From Montifringilla adamsi (lineage: Eukaryota; Chordata; Aves; Passeriformes; Passeridae), in contig JAGGNK010006559.1 in the NCBI GenBank assembly GCA_017590115.1, positions 3,181,054 to 3,245,053 on the forward strand: a stretch of DNA of 64,000 nucleotides. The letters are read 5' to 3'. Position 1 is the first letter of the stretch. Each line of letters starts with the position of its first letter. A program made the position numbers and the translations under genes. The notes under the pieces were generated by a model. It had not been told where the DNA came from. It saw only the letters and a program-made list of their open reading frames with translations, and made no database searches. Positions 50,101 through 64,000 of the stretch are shown one piece after another.

Positions 50101-50929
50101 TAAATGTTCATTTTTCTGTTCCCCAAAGTCCCAGAACATCTTGAAATTACTTGTATTTTATTCATATTTTTATTGTTAGAATATTTTCCAGGCTGAAAAG
50201 CATCTTTTTAAAGAAAAACAAAATAAATAAGGAGAAATGGCTGCTCTTTGTTTAATGCATTTTACATAATAATGGTTGGTATCTTTCAAAATAAAAATAA
50301 AATACCGGCACTTTTCACACACAGAGAATTACAGGAAAGTTGCAGGGTAACTTGGTGTATAGGCTAAAATGTGTTAAATAAAATAAAATTTACCCTTTTC
50401 CTTTTGTTTTTAGAGGTAGAGGGGAACAATAAATCAAAAACAATGTTTGATGGTTATAAGTGTTTCTTGCAGTAACTCCATTAATCTGAAATACACTGGA
50501 TTTTTACTTTGTTGCAAGTATTTCTGTTGTGAGTTTATATATATCAATAGTTATCCTTTGAGTAGGATAGGAAGCATTAGTGCACTCTGTATTGTGCACA
50601 CAAACATGCATTTGTGAACATATGTGTACATCTGCCACAGTTAGGATAATATTAGGTGAGAACACAGATATGTGCTCACCTACATTTATTCTTTTACATT
50701 TATAATATATACGTATACTTGGAACCTGTCCTGTGTACACACAAGTATGTTTATGTAATTAGACCTTCAACCAAGATGCAAAACCCTAAAGCTATATTTT
50801 TCTTTAATGGTGGTAAAAAAGACAATAAGCAAGATGTAGCTATTAATACAATTTAAGACACAAATATCCTTTCCTATAAAACCTCACTGCTGAACAAGAA
50901 TTTCAGAATGTAAATTCAGTATTAAACAG
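47111..50929. other. Unique sequence with one GA repeat, no gene seen
   Basis: No gene is supported. The longest ATG-started frame of the window that is not inside an LTR lies at 48094-47636 (minus, 152 codons) in a GC-richer part; it has no recognisable domain and overlaps other frames, so I do not call it. 47290-47440 is purine-rich. Confidence 0.5.
47562..47588 (+). repeat. (GA)n microsatellite
   Basis: GA dinucleotide run with one GG interruption near 47581. Confidence 0.92.
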
Positions 50930-51358
50930 ATGCTGATGATGAAAGGAATGGAGCACTGCTTCTATGGGAACAGAATGAGAGAGCTGGGGTTGTTCAGCCT
51001 AGAGAAGGCTCTGGGGACACCTTACAGCACCTTCCAGTACCTAAAAGGGGTCTGCAAGAGAGCTGGAGAGGGACTTTTTACAAGGGCATGTAGTGATAGG
51101 ACAAGGAGAAATGGCTTTAAGCTGAAAGAGAGTAGGTTTAGGTTAGATAGCAGGAAGAAATTTTTTACTGTGAGGATGGCGAGGCGATGGAACAGGTTGC
51201 CCAAAGAGGCTGTGGATTCCTCATCCTTGAAAGTATTCAAGCCCAGGTTGGATGGAATTTTGAGCAACCTGATCTAGTGGAAGGTATTCCTATCTATGGC
51301 AGGGAGATTGAAATGACCCTTCCAACCCAACCCATCCTATGATTCTGTGATTCTGTGA
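50930..51358 (+). mobile_element. CR1 LINE 3' end with ORF2 C-terminal remnant, sense
   Basis: Sense-strand CR1: GAGAGAGCTGGGGTTGTTCA, CTTCCAGTACCTAAAAGGGG, GGACTTTTTACAAGGGCATG, AACAGGTTGCCCAAAGAGGC, GTTGGATGGAATTTTGAGCA and the terminal CCTATGATTCTGTGATTCTG. The first 348 bases remain open (50930-51277) and encode the tail that follows the reverse transcriptase in CR1 ORF2, recognisable by LGLFSLEK, FQYLKG, SDRTRRNGFKLKESRFRLD, RKKFFTVR, RRWNRLPKE and VFKPRLD. The piece after LFSLEK is garbled by small deletions that restore the frame. It is a 5'-truncated, inactive copy; the catalytic part is absent. Because the frame is intact to its natural stop, this is one of the younger CR1 copies in the window. 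Confidence 0.92.
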
Positions 51359-54300
51359 AAGTGTGTGCATTGACAGAATCTTTTGGTAGTGTTAAATGTG
51401 GCTTCACACTGACAATCCCATTGTCACACTCAATCCCATCTTCACACTCAGATCCATGCTTTCAGCGCCATGTCAGTTCCAGGGCAAGGAGGATCTGGGC
51501 AGATGGATGGGATGGGAGATCTCATCCTGGATCAGATGGATGGACAAACTCCAGGGACTTGCTGGAGCTCCAAATACAAAGGCTTGGATTCAACTCTCTG
51601 AAATGGTTCACCACCAGGACTCAGGGATTTTAGAACCAGTTAGCCACTTTGAAAAGAGACAATAGAGTTGGGGTAGTAAAGCTGGCCAAAGAAACTGGGC
51701 ATTGCTCTTATTTTATTTTACTGACAACTCTGGCTACTCACACTGGTTTGAGGGATTGCTGACAATACAGCCCCCATCCTGCTATGCACCAGTGCTGTAT
51801 TCACCTTCCTCCTTCTGCTTCCATGCCATTGGTCAGTCTGTGTAGAAAATTTCTGTGTTCCTGGGCTTTTCTATGCCAGTTGGGTGCAAAATTCTCTGCT
51901 CCTTGTAGTGTCAAGTAATTGATATTTAGGTCATTGTATCCGTGATACAGGAAGTTTTTTGTGTAGATATTACACATGAGGTCAAGATTTCCTGAGATAT
52001 TGCAGAAGAAAGGTGGCACCATTTCTACAGCCTAGAACACAGAAAGTCCAGAGAGATAGGGTGCTGTGGGAGGCTGGATCTATTGGTAGCAACACAAAGT
52101 GAGAGAGTAGCCTTGCAAACCCAGTAGACAAGATAACTCTTATCACAAGTGTGCAACCATGGAAAAGATGGCCTATGAGACCTTGTGAGATCATCCATGA
52201 AATATGGGAGAAATAGGATCCAGATTCTGACTACCCCAGTGTTTGATTACTCTTTGCAGTAGCAATATATTTTTGCCTTTATAATAGAAAAGGAAAGGGA
52301 TGAAACTGAGAAAAAAAGGATTCCAGAACAGATGAAACAGAAAGAAGACTTGAAAAGACCCTGAGGAAAGGAAACCTTTTCTCTCCTTCCTTGTTCTTTA
52401 CTGTGAGAAAAACACAATTTCATGAATGACTTCATGCTGATCTTCCTTCAAACTCTTATGTTGTTTTTCATTCTCTGAGTGATGCACTTTCAGTCTGGGA
52501 CCAGTGATCCCTTTGAACTCACTTGAAGTAAGAGAAGACAAATGGAGAAACAGATTTTAATCTTGGCATCTTGGCAGTAGATGATGATGAGTATTCAAAA
52601 ATAAAAGATGAACTGTGAAAATGAAAATTGTGTTTTCTTTTGTCTGGAGCTCCTTGGTCCCCAAATTATTCACATTCTGAGGCTGATTCATCATCTTCCT
52701 CCTTTTGTTTAATTTTCTTCTGACTGTCTAAATCCAGTGGGAAAGAGAAAAAAAACACCTTTAAAACTTTTCACCCTTGATTAATTTTAAGTTGAACGGG
52801 ATAGAAAGAATAAGGCAATTTTCCTAGGTGCTGTCATTTTGCATTCTTTCCCTGGAAGCAAAGACACACTGATAACAGCTGGGCAAATTTTTTTAAATGA
52901 AGAAGGCAGGGGTTGTGTATGAGATGCTGGTCTCTAGTGAGAGTGGTCATCAGTGTCATGAAAACATTCTCTTGAAAGGTCTTGATCCTGCTGAAAGTTT
53001 GACTTATATTAATACATACTTGAAAATATTGCAAAAAGAGTTGTGTCCCAGAAGTTTCTTAAGGAAAAAAAGATTGATCTGCTCAAAACCAACCCTACAA
53101 TACCCTCCACATGCTCTCTAACTATGGTTTCCACTTTCCTTGAACTAACCATTTCTACCATTATTTTGTCAACACATTCATTTCAGGAATTCTAAAATCT
53201 GGGTCATTTGAAGTGTGACTTACTGACTTCTTATCAGGCATAGAGAAGAGCAAAAGGGTAACAATCATCCCATAATTTTTTTGGTATCTTCTTCATTCCA
53301 AAATCTGGTTAAAAACTTCCCCAATTAAACCATGCCTTCTAGAGTTTACCTCTGCTTATTAGAAAAACAATATCTCTGTAGACCATTTTCCCTACACTTT
53401 TGAAAAATCAGTAATTATCTTACTTTTATATGTATGTGTGTTTACAAATGTATCTTGTGCACCCTGTGCTCTAAATATCTTTTCATGTTTATCTCTAGAG
53501 TGCTCTCTATAGAGTATTTTGGATATATTCTGCAAAATGTTGCCATCTGTCTTGTCAGAAAAAAGGTGTCTAAAGTAGATGATGCCATTGGTAGATATTG
53601 TTACTTGTCTTTTGGGACAAAGCAAGACTGTGGGAAAGATACACAGAGAAGCACTGCAAGTAAACCTGTGAATTCCAAAGTTTTATACCCAGTTTAATCT
53701 ATATAGTTTCATTTTTTTTTCTCACTTGCAAATTTACTTCCATCTTTGAAATACTCTAAATCCCTATCCATATTAACCCTTTTGCTTATTGGTACAAAAT
53801 TCAAGGTCATTTAAGACAAAAGGGGAACAGTGATGTCCAGCTAAGTGTTCCCCATTTCCTCTTCAAGGCTTCCTTGTCCATCATCCAGAGGTGATGGATG
53901 AACCAGCATAGTTGGTATGACATGTCACCTAATGAGCAGCAGCACTTTCCCCACAAGGGGAGAACTAAAAATTGTGTCTGTTTTCTTCAGAAGACCATGG
54001 GGCATTTTTAGCACTCACCATGTCTGACAGCCAGGAACTGCTTTGTGAGTGTCTGCACGCATCTTGCTCTGCTGCTTTCCATTATCATGCAATGACCTGC
54101 ACAAGAGTTTAATACCAGGCAGAGAGAAGCTTGAATGAGAATTATCTGTACATCGTGTCCCATAGGTGGCTTTGTGCTGACCCTATACAAAGACATGACG
54201 GTAAAAGAAACAGTTCAACACCTTTGGTGTTAGGCAGCAGGCAAGTGCAACCATGGAAAAGGCAAAGGATCTTAAATCAGATATCCAAAAGTTTTACATC

Positions 54301-57300
54301 TACACTTAGAGGCAGTCAGTCTGCCAATATTTCCTTCAACATCCCCAGAAAGAAATAACCACTTCTAAAGTACTATTAATATGAAAATAAACTGGGTACC
54401 TTTAAGACAGATCACCTTCTTGAGTTCCCTGTGTCTTCTTAGTGAAGGTGATTGACTTGGGCTTAAATGTCTGCCAATGTATAAGTGAAGAAAGCTCACA
54501 CAGCCTGGAGGTAGCTGTACCTATATGCCCTGTCTATTTTACAAAGTGGACTTACCTGTAGTAAAAGGAGGGATTCAAGTTTTTGCCCTAAATTTTTGCA
54601 GGATTTGTGCTTTAGGAGTTCTGTAAAAGCAAGCACAATTAAACTATTGCGAGTGATCTGCCTGTACATAAGCTGAGCTCTAGTATTTCTACAGATTGAC
54701 ATGTTTTCTGCACTCAGTGTTTTATATAGACCAACACAGTCCATAGTTAATTTAGTAAATAACACAGATAGTATCAAGTTAAACATAATTAACATTTTGT
54801 AAGTTGTGGCTTTTGGTATTGTGTGATGTTAAAAGTTGTGACAAATCAAAAAAAAATAGTTATTAGGAAGAGGCAAAGAGAAAGCATGTGGGAAAAACCT
54901 AAGCCACTGTTCTCTTAGGTGGCATGTTTAGATTTTGTTTGGCATGTTCTTTGCTGCAGTATACCAGTGTGTGACAGGGAAAAAATTTAAGAGATTTTAC
55001 AGAAAACTTGAAAAATTTACATATCTTTTTTTGATATCTAACTACAATTTTTTTTTTGCTGCATCTTCTCTCACGGCAAATTTAGACAGCTCTGTTATTA
55101 TGAGGATGTCCAACATGTTAACCTTGATCCTCCCTCTGTCTTTCATCACTTTCATCAAGTAGTTCTGCCTGTTGTTCCAGGCACTGCATGTTTCATTGTG
55201 CAAGGTTGCCCATTAGTACATGTATGGGAGAGAATACAAGAGGCAAACATCTCAAGATCATTTATGCACATGATATTTACGACAGCTAAATTAAAACAAT
55301 CTCACTACTGTAAGATGGACTGAATGTTTCTTTTTCCAAGATTTTGTATGCTCTGCTGGGCATGAAACATGTTTAAAAGTGTTCACCTTGAAACAAAGAA
55401 CTATTCGTTGCTGACCTATGCGCTGCAGATCACCAGGACTTTTCATTGAAAAGTTTAGAAGTGGGAAACTGACTTTCTTCTCACATACCAGCACATCAGA
55501 ATGTTTTGGCAATATGAAAAACATCTCAATTAAGTCAACAGCTTTTCTTGAGATTTTGAGTGCATAGTTAAGCAGATTGTAAGGCTGATTTGACAAGTGG
55601 CAGTACTAACATCAGTTTATTTTTTCTTCACTTGAATAAAATTCATGGGAAATTTTATGCATAACCTGTTAAAATCCAGTGGGAAAAAAATTTTCTCCAT
55701 GGCTTCATATTTGTAAGTATAACTCACAACCGCCTGCTTCAGTTTTAAATTTCAAAAGTCACCCGTTTTCTTTATGTGCAGTATTTTTGGCCAATGCATC
55801 AAAGCCTATAGATTTCAATAATTATGCACTCAATGTTGCTGCAGCTCCAAAACCCCTCCCGGTATCTTGTTCTGTGGTCTTCCAAAACTGCCTTTAAAAA
55901 ATCAGTGCCAACTCATTTACAAATTCTGTGCTCTCAAAACATTTTGCGTCGCTTTTTTTGGTAAGTCTAATTTTAAGACTTATGGTCTTTGATGGATGTA
56001 CAAATTCATTTAATCAGTCAGTTATCCTGCAATATAGGCATCTGAGTCATATGCTCTCCACCAGCCTTTGCTTGGTTAAACACCAGATGGATGAAACAGC
56101 TGTATAAATCTTTAATCCTTGTGACAGCCTTTGTTTCATTTATTTTTTGACTTATGTGGTTAGTTTCACTTGTGTGTTCTTCCAATTAGGGAGTTAACCA
56201 ATCTCTGTCATTCAGATCTATTTAACACACTTTGTCTTTAGCTTAGGAAATTTTACTTTTACATTTATTTTTCAATTTATACATGAAATATTTAGCCTGT
56301 GTTTGAAGTAATATTGGTGTCGTTGATATTTCTGTTCATTATCTGTTAATCTATCAATGTTAGTGATATAATTAAAATCACACATTATCATGACAGTTTG
56401 TAGTTACAGTCTCATTCTTTGGAACAGTATTTTCTTGTAAGATAATCCTCTACCTCAAAACTATTAATTTTCTAATCAATTCCACTTTTTTCACACCATT
56501 CTGATTTGCGGTTGCACTATTTTTGTTATCTCACTATTTTGACAAAACAATGTAAATCTAAACTGATAGACAGTGGCAGAACTATCTGTTGAAATGTACA
56601 GCTTTTGAAAGGGTTAAACTTAGCTGTTTTATAAGTTACTGTCATTTATGGATATAAATTTTGAAAGACATTTGAGCTCTCTCTAGAAGAATAAAATGAT
56701 ACTTCGTTACCATGATTAAAGGAGATGGTTGTAAGAAAGCATGCACCAAACTCTGAGGACAATTCCTAAACAGGTTTAAAGACACACCTAATGCATTTTG
56801 CCTCCATAATCCAAAGACTGCAGCGTGGGAAATTTCGTGCAAAGGCAGAGAACTGTTTCATGCATTTGAATATTGAGAAGACATAGGAAGAAGGCGGAAG
56901 CTCCTTTAACCATGCAGCTTAAATAGTCAATAGAAAAATTACCCTGTAAGAATGAATTTTGGTTTTTTTAAGGATAAAAGCATATTCAGATGATTGGTCT
57001 GGTTACAGTAGAATAAAGACTAATTTGTTTGTTTCTCCACCAAAGAATGTCTTGGTTTTTCCAGGATCAGGCTAACACTGTAATAATTTTTCTACTTAAG
57101 CAAAAGAGGAATGGGAGGCAAGTGGTGAATATCAGTGTTGAGTTAGGAAAGGCTGTTGTAGCACCATCATTCTGTAGAGTGCACCAGCAATGCTCTGGCT
57201 AATTTTACCACTCCATGCAGTAATGTAATTTCTGAGTTCCAGAAAGATTCCTTTCAGGGTCATCCAGAGAACAACATAGAAATCCTGACATTTTGCAATC

Positions 57301-60300
57301 AGAAAAGAAATTTGCACAGGGAAAAGACTGGAAATAAACTGTGACAGAAAAAAATCAAAACTTTCATAACTGTTATGAAAAATATGCTTCTAGAATATAA
57401 TAAATAAATCTATAGCTCCAGCATACCACTGGAGATGCTGAGGGGACAGTGAGACTCAATTAGCTATTTCATGACCCTGAAATTCTTTAATTCTACTAAG
57501 TCCTAAGGAATGCTTGAAATTATTTCATCCTTTACGTTTGCTCTTGTGTGTTCAAAGCCTGTGGAATAGGATAGCAGTTGGGAGCATCTGTTCATAACTA
57601 GCCCTCTTCTGCATGTGAATAATACACTAAGTGACGAAACTGTGTGCAGTTGTGAGGACACGTGAGGTTTCTCCCTTCACCTTGGTATTTCAAGGATATG
57701 ACCTATAATAACCTCATCATTTCAAGGCTGGAAGTTTACTGAATCCGTGCTCCCTTCTTAATGACGTTTTCAGCCCCGTTAGCTATCATATCTCATATTC
57801 ACATACACGGGAGTTTTTATCAAAGTGAAAGGAATCAGAGTGACCACAGTGTAAAGTAATCTTGTTCAGAGAAGAGACTCTTGGTGATTTCTTCTTTGTA
57901 AGGTGCCCCAAAATACAGAGTGGTTCATATCCCTGTATAGAAATACAATCTCACATAACCAATACTTTTATGTGTTTGATGTGTTTGAACCATTTCTGAA
58001 GTATTTCTAAGCATATTAGCTATGATATATGAATTCATTCTCAGTGTAGGGAAATAACCTTGAACTTCAACTATATTACTGGAAGAAAGGCTCTATTCTT
58101 CATCCCAAAGAGGTGTATGAGAGTATTTAATGTAAGGAGCATTTCTCATTTCAGCTTTACGGAAATGTAAATTGCCTATACCTGTATAGAAACCCCCCTG
58201 TGAAGTTCCAACTTGATATCAATACTTATTTTGCTTGCAGTGTGATGCCAGTTGCATGCCCCTTGTTTATTTTCCTTGGAATCTGCATGCAAAAAATTCC
58301 TTCCTATCAATATCAGTTACCCACATGTAGCCAGAAGAGATTGGATCTCACCCCATTACAGCAACATTTTTCAAACTGTTATAGCTATGAGATGAAATCT
58401 CATTTATTTTATGGCCACAAATTCCAACAAGGAGCAGGAATAATTTCCTCTTCATGGAAAGAATTTCTAAGACTCTGAGACAATGCAACACTGTCTTTCC
58501 CAAGGAAGGTAGCTTAAAAATTCTTGAAGAACTTAACTTAAAAGAGGTTTAAATATCTTTTAAAATTGAATATATTGTTGATGGTAGATATCAACATGTC
58601 TGGTCTTCTGTTGCTATGGAACTAGGAAAAACTGAAATGTCTCCCTTTACTTGATTTCACTGGTGTAAGACAGACAGTGACATATAGGAACACACTTTCT
58701 GCATTAAGATTCATAGAATTTTCCTCATATTTTATCTGTGTGGTTTGAACTGATTATTGCTGTCCTGTCATTCTACAATACATAGAATGACAATTCAATA
58801 AGATTTAGGTTTAAGATTTTCATAAGATTTAGGTAATCCTCATTTAGCAAGACAGACTTCCATATTCTACTCCACACAGAAGGATGCACTTGATATTCAG
58901 TAATATTTCTCTGCATATTTTCTGCTTTTAAGTCTGATAACTCTTGAAACTAAAATGAAGGAATCAACATTAAATATGTTATTAATAATCCCATTGTGAT
59001 TATCTTTGGAAAACATTATTTATACAGCAATCGTATATAATTCTCGATATTTTTGCCCTAGAGGTTTGGGGGGCTTGATTTCAAGAAAACTAAAATCCAA
59101 AACTGATATTATATCCAAACAGACAGGTGATTTAAATCCACTTTTTTTAGGGTTATATTTTGCAGGAGTCAGTCATGTTTATTATTATCTACAAGCCAGT
59201 GGCAGGTGTCCAGAAACTGCAGTCTGTGCTTTTTATTATGTATGTGTGCATCTACATACATGCATTTTAATTTCTACATACATACACAAACATATAGTGC
59301 ATACACCTACAGGCTTTCATGTGAAAACATTAATTACTATGACTGGTTGATTGTTTTCAAAGACTGTGTAAAAGATTCACACCAATATTTTGCCATATTT
59401 TCCTGAACACATGCATTTATGAAAGTGTTGCTGATAGAGGTCTTGGAGCAAGCCTCTAAGCCACAGACATTTCAGTGTGCCACAGCTGGAAGAATAGTTT
59501 CCACAGACATTCAGCATTAAAATAAAATAATTTTATTTGGAAGATGGAATAAAACATCGTATTCCAAAGAAATTCCTTGGAGAGTCACTGCATATTTTAG
59601 TTCCAAGGAAGTAAGATAGCAGACAACAGAACATTTTATTTAATAATCTTGTGCATCTTCTCTGTGAATCTGAGAGCACTGAAGTTCAATAGTGAGACAG
59701 CAACTGTTTCATTTGCTATGAAATGTAAGGTGGATAATTCTATACTAGAGGGCAAAAAAAAAAAAAGAAGAAAAGTTTCAGTGTTAGTTTGGTCCTGGAG
59801 TCTTTTGCTGTAATTGAGAACATGAAATGAAACACCTCAGCAGTCCTAGGATAGCTCCAACACAGCCTGCTACCTGATTGCCTTCAACTGCTCATTACCA
59901 GAAAATATCACATATCACATAAAAATCCCATATTTATACATTGAACTAAGCTTGTGTCTTGTATGAAGGTGTGTCATTGTTTGCTTGCTCTGTTTCCCAG
60001 AGTTTCACAATAAACTGATTTAAGCCATTTAAGATCCACTTCTTACACTAAAGAACTTAATTCTCCAATTATTTTTTGTTGCATGTGTAAAGACAATAAT
60101 ATTCACCTATGCAAAAGTATCTGCCTTGTACAAGTATTAATCGTCCTGCTCCAGGAATATGACATGATAAATATTACTGTTTACCTACAAAAGACACTGT
60201 TTCCCTATGAAATTGACAGTCAACACACTGAATATCTTGATAAATGTACAAATGGGAGCAAATTATTACATGGTAGACTATCCTTATTTGTTTATTTTCT

Positions 60301-63300
60301 CTTCTGTTACTTCACATTTGGTTCTATAACTATCCTAAAACATATAACTTACATCAACTTGATCAGTATTTTGAGAAAATGTATTTTAAGGTAAAGGTTA
60401 ATTTGTGGAGGAATGATTCAGCTAGAAGCACACATGTGGTACGAATGCATAGAATTCACAGAAAAGTGACAAACACTACCTGAAGTCCCTTTGTAGTACA
60501 GCCAAATGGAAGGATTACACATCGTTGTGAGACCACCTCACAGGGACAGAATATGCATTTGAAGACAAGCATGACTAGCCCATATTTAGCAACAGGAACT
60601 TTATCCACACCCCCTTTCCTATAGCCCCACCACATTTCTACAGAGTTTTTGTTTGGTGATGTCAGCGGTGGGCCTGTCCATAGTACAGTACACCAGCCTT
60701 ACCTTTCACTCTGACTGTGAAGGTCTCTCAGTGATGATAAGGAAACCAAGAGTAATTTTTCAAAAAGTAAAACATTTGAAGCATCTTTTAAAGAATTAAT
60801 ATTCTTAACTACAGCGGTCAGACGCGTCTTTCAAAAATATCTTGGTCTCAGTTACAGTTCCTCAAACCTGCTGAGTCACTGCAGATAAATCTCTCCAATA
60901 ATAAGGATTTCATGAAAATAAGGTAATGATTTTAATTTGGTTTGAGATGGATTTTGTGATCTGAAAAAATGTATTCTGTAATAAGCAGAGAGTTTATTAT
61001 TCAGAAAGAATAATATTCTTTCCATCCAGCAATATTCTTGAAAATTAAAGAAACTTTCAAGACCTGCCTTCTTACAAGTCAGGAACAGAAAGTCTTTCTC
61101 CCTTCCCTTTCTTCATTTTCCCTTTTTGAGCCTGTAAGAACCAAAACAAAAACAAGGTAGACCGTGATATCCACAGATGCTGACAGTCCATTCACACAGG
61201 ACAAAGCTGATGGAGAGGGGAGACAAAAGGAGTTCTAGAGAAGCAAAGTCAAAGAGATCAAATAAAAACAAACTGCTGCTCAGTCCAGCTAAATAAATAA
61301 TAGCAATACATATGACAGATGATACCAGCCTGGACAAAACAAAGAGCGACATTTTTTCACACCTTATTTTTTCAAAACTCACTCCTCAGCCAAATCAGAT
61401 AACACTCCAACTGAGAAAAAATGATTTGCCATGAGTCTTGACAATATGGAAAGGGATTTTACATGGAGAAATTCTTGGCAGAATCTCCTATTCTCGCTTA
61501 AGGAATATTACTTGGCTATAGACTGAGATGATATGGATGAGGGCAAGACAATGAAACAGTAGATGATAAAGAAGGAAAAGGAGAAACAACTTTTTTTTAA
61601 TACAAAGGATTTTTTGTATTACTTGTATATTTGCAATCATGCAAGCTGTCTGCTTTGTAAGTAGCACATATACATTAAATAAATTTTTATGTAAAGAAAC
61701 TAACACTGATCCACACTTTGTTAAAAGAGATCTTGATTGTCCACTTCTAAAATGGAGGAAGTGTTAGTCTGTAAGGTCTTTAGGCCATAGGCTGGTCTCT
61801 CTGCCCTTGCTGCTTAGGGAAAGCTACACAAAAGCCAAGCACTATTTACTGTGATAAGGTCTCTGAATGATGCAGAAGAAATTGTTCACTCAAAAAGAAG
61901 CACGTAGTACATACACAGGATTATTTTATTACCATTATTTAGGCTTCAATTCAGCAAAGCACTTGAGTATGTGCTTTAAATCCATTAATTGTTGTTAATT
62001 AATTGAGACCCTCCTGTAACATTGAAGCTTACCTTTGAAGATACTCTATTTAAATTCTCCACAATGTAGAATGAATAAGACTCTTTCATGGCTTAATTTT
62101 CTGTCTTCTCTGGCTTTTGTTCTTTCATGCTGTGAGTGAGGACTGTTGCAGCATGTTAGAGGTAGAAAGAGTCCATAACCTGCACCTTTTAGCAATCGCC
62201 TTCAGTTTTATTGTTGAATTTCTGGTTTTCAGTTCTGTGAAGTGCCTGTGCTGGGCTAAAATTAATTGTGACTGAAAAAGAATGGCATTTTCAAAGTTGT
62301 TATGACAATCTGCTTCCTTCATTGAGATGCATAAGGCCTAGATATTCCATTTTTTTCCAAGGCCACTTGTGTAACTCTTAGCAAATATATTGGCTATGTG
62401 GTGGATGACTCAATTGTCCTGGAATAAAATACTGCATTGACAAATCTACTGAGTGTCACCAAGTAAGCAATAGTCATTCTTAAAGCAGGCATTTCCTGCC
62501 AAATCCTTAATCAAAATTATTATTTATAGTTAATAAAAGCAGTTCTATGGGGACTTAGTTACCATTCTCCATTTCCAACTTAGAAAGACTTTGAGTCAAG
62601 AGAGTAATTTTATGTATTCCTGAGCACCTACCACTGATAGGTCAGATTAACATACTGGTCAAAAGTTTCTAATTCTTCTGAAAGAAACACAGCTCTTTCA
62701 AAGACCAAATTTCCATTCAATTCACTTTTTTCCTTTATTCTTTGAAGGAAAGAAGCCCAAAGAAACTCCGTTAGTTATTTTCCTTCAGTTCAAGCATATG
62801 TGAACTGAAACCTTAAATTTGAAGCATACACCATGAACAGAAAGAACTTTGTATTATTTCTCAGTGCTATCTATTAAAATACAAACTTGATTTCTATCAG
62901 CCACAGTTTTCTGGGGGGCACAGGCTTGTCCTTGTTCTTGCACAGGCATGCTACAATAGCTTTATAAGCACTGTGCTTCTTCTAAAGCTAGAACGCAAAG
63001 CAGTGTTTCAATAGCTCCTGTGAAAATATAAACCGACTGTTTGTATATTGTTTAACTTACTTTTCCTTTCTTAATTTTTCCTTTTTAATTTCTCCTCCTT
63101 CATCAAAGTCATTTTTTCCAGACAATAAAGTAGACGTAGATAGATTTGAATTAAATGATGGCTACATTTAGTGTTTTAAATAGCAGTCAGATCTGGATCC
63201 ATTGTTAGAACCGATAGGAAGAGGCAGAAGGATGGAGAGTGTCACTAGGCTGCAGAGGCCAAGCTAAAGAGATGCAGACAACCAGGGAGAACAGAGGAGT

Positions 63301-64000
63301 GATTTTTGGATAGACTGAACAAGAACAGACAGACAAGGACCATGTCGAATCAGGACATAGTGTGAAGAATGAAAATGAGGACTGGACTGCCGAAACACAG
63401 AGAACTCAAAGTTGTTGGGTGGTCAGGCAAGTCAAATAAACACATGGAGATTTGGATAAGGCTTGCAAGGAGTCTAAGAGTGAGCTTCAGAGCGGCAGAG
63501 GTTGAGCTCTCCAGGATAATGGAGGGTTTACAAGGGAAGGGATTTGGAATTGAATGAAGCATCTCTTGTCAGGACAAGCCTAAAATCAGAATGAAATTGA
63601 GGATAAGAAATCTCTAAGAGGCAACAATGTGAAAAGCCTTTGTTTTCCTGCTAGCTAGTTTTATTATGTCCCTAATACACAATGACAACTGCTACCAAAG
63701 CCATAAAATGTACAGACTACAGTTGTCTTAGGAGAGATACAGGCATAATCCTGACAGGCCTGAGATAAAAGGTTAGATGTTGGATGGATTGGTGAGCAGG
63801 CACAACCATAGAAATGTGGAATCCTCTTTTTGTAGTTTAAAACCAAATGATAAAGCAGCGTCTAACTGGAATTGGATACAAAAACAATTTAATGACTGAT
63901 AAATTCAATTTTACAAATGATTGTACTTCTCTGCTCATTGTTCCAAAGAAAAGTTGGCTGAGTTAGGCTGGATTCTAGCCATTTTATGCACAGACCACGT
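51359..64000. other. Long unique AT-rich stretch, no gene seen
   Basis: No gene, structural RNA or clear mobile element. 51360-51660 has short repeated words (CACACTCA, ATCCCAT) and is GC-richer. 58798-58834 carries a 13-base direct repeat (ATAAGATTTAGGT) 24 bases apart. 59755-59766 is a short A run. 60822-60831 is the palindrome AGACGCGTCT. 63190-63600 is strongly purine-biased on the plus strand. Frames reach at most about 115 codons with no recognisable product. Confidence 0.55.
58798..58834 (+). repeat. 13-bp direct repeat, 24-bp period
   Basis: ATAAGATTTAGGT occurs at 58798-58810 and 58822-58834, with related TTAAGATTTT text between. A small local duplication. Confidence 0.85.

Noticed and set aside
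55291..55596. 101-codon frame on the minus strand with a protein-like look
   Set aside because: No ATG start, no family match, AT-rich surroundings with an unconvincing acceptor.
1..64000. Search for a bacterial-type or defence system, CRISPR array, operon or phage
   Set aside because: The window is vertebrate non-coding DNA with LINE and LTR remnants; no such structure is present.

Overview
This is a non-coding window of vertebrate nuclear DNA, most likely from a bird and probably a songbird. The evidence is the interspersed repeats: CR1 (chicken repeat 1) LINE fragments ending in the characteristic ATTCTGTGATT-type 3' termini, and several avian endogenous-retrovirus LTRs. The base composition is AT-rich. 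Nothing looks bacterial, viral-genomic or organellar. I found no protein-coding gene that I recognise, no rRNA, tRNA or snRNA gene, and no CRISPR array. The window reads as a gene desert or the inside of a very long intron.

Layout. 1-2545 is unique sequence with a perfect RFX X-box at 1715-1728. 2546-3545 is a TATC/TA microsatellite that swallows an 895-base assembly gap. 3.7 kb and 9.7 kb carry short antisense CR1 tails. 5.3-5.5 kb holds a small CpG-rich patch with CRE-like and C/EBP sites. 15.1-15.6 kb is an old sense LTR. 19.6-19.7 kb has two local tandem duplications. 24.04-24.83 kb is a complete-looking solo LTR on the minus strand with a matching flanking repeat. 26.15-26.62 kb looks like a conserved regulatory element. 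27.9-28.06 kb is an LTR tail. 32.04-32.24 kb looks like a terminal non-coding exon. 34.3-35.2 kb is an old sense CR1 split by an antisense CR1 inserted into it. 36.37-35.99 kb (minus) is an acceptor-ORF-polyadenylation-signal unit. 36.7-37.0 kb is another LTR tail. 44-46.5 kb is rich in A-rich simple repeats. 46.56-47.11 kb is the densest candidate enhancer, with several inverted repeats. 50.93-51.36 kb is a CR1 3' end that keeps an open reading frame for the C-terminal tail of ORF2. 51.4-64 kb is unique AT-rich sequence with a purine-rich stretch near the end.

No genes can be seen working together here. If the window has a function it is probably cis-regulatory (X-box, octamer, PBX-type and homeodomain sites in blocks that look constrained) plus perhaps one or two non-coding transcripts. 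Repeat family assignments come from recognition by eye of consensus-like text, not from a database search; conservation claims are inference only.
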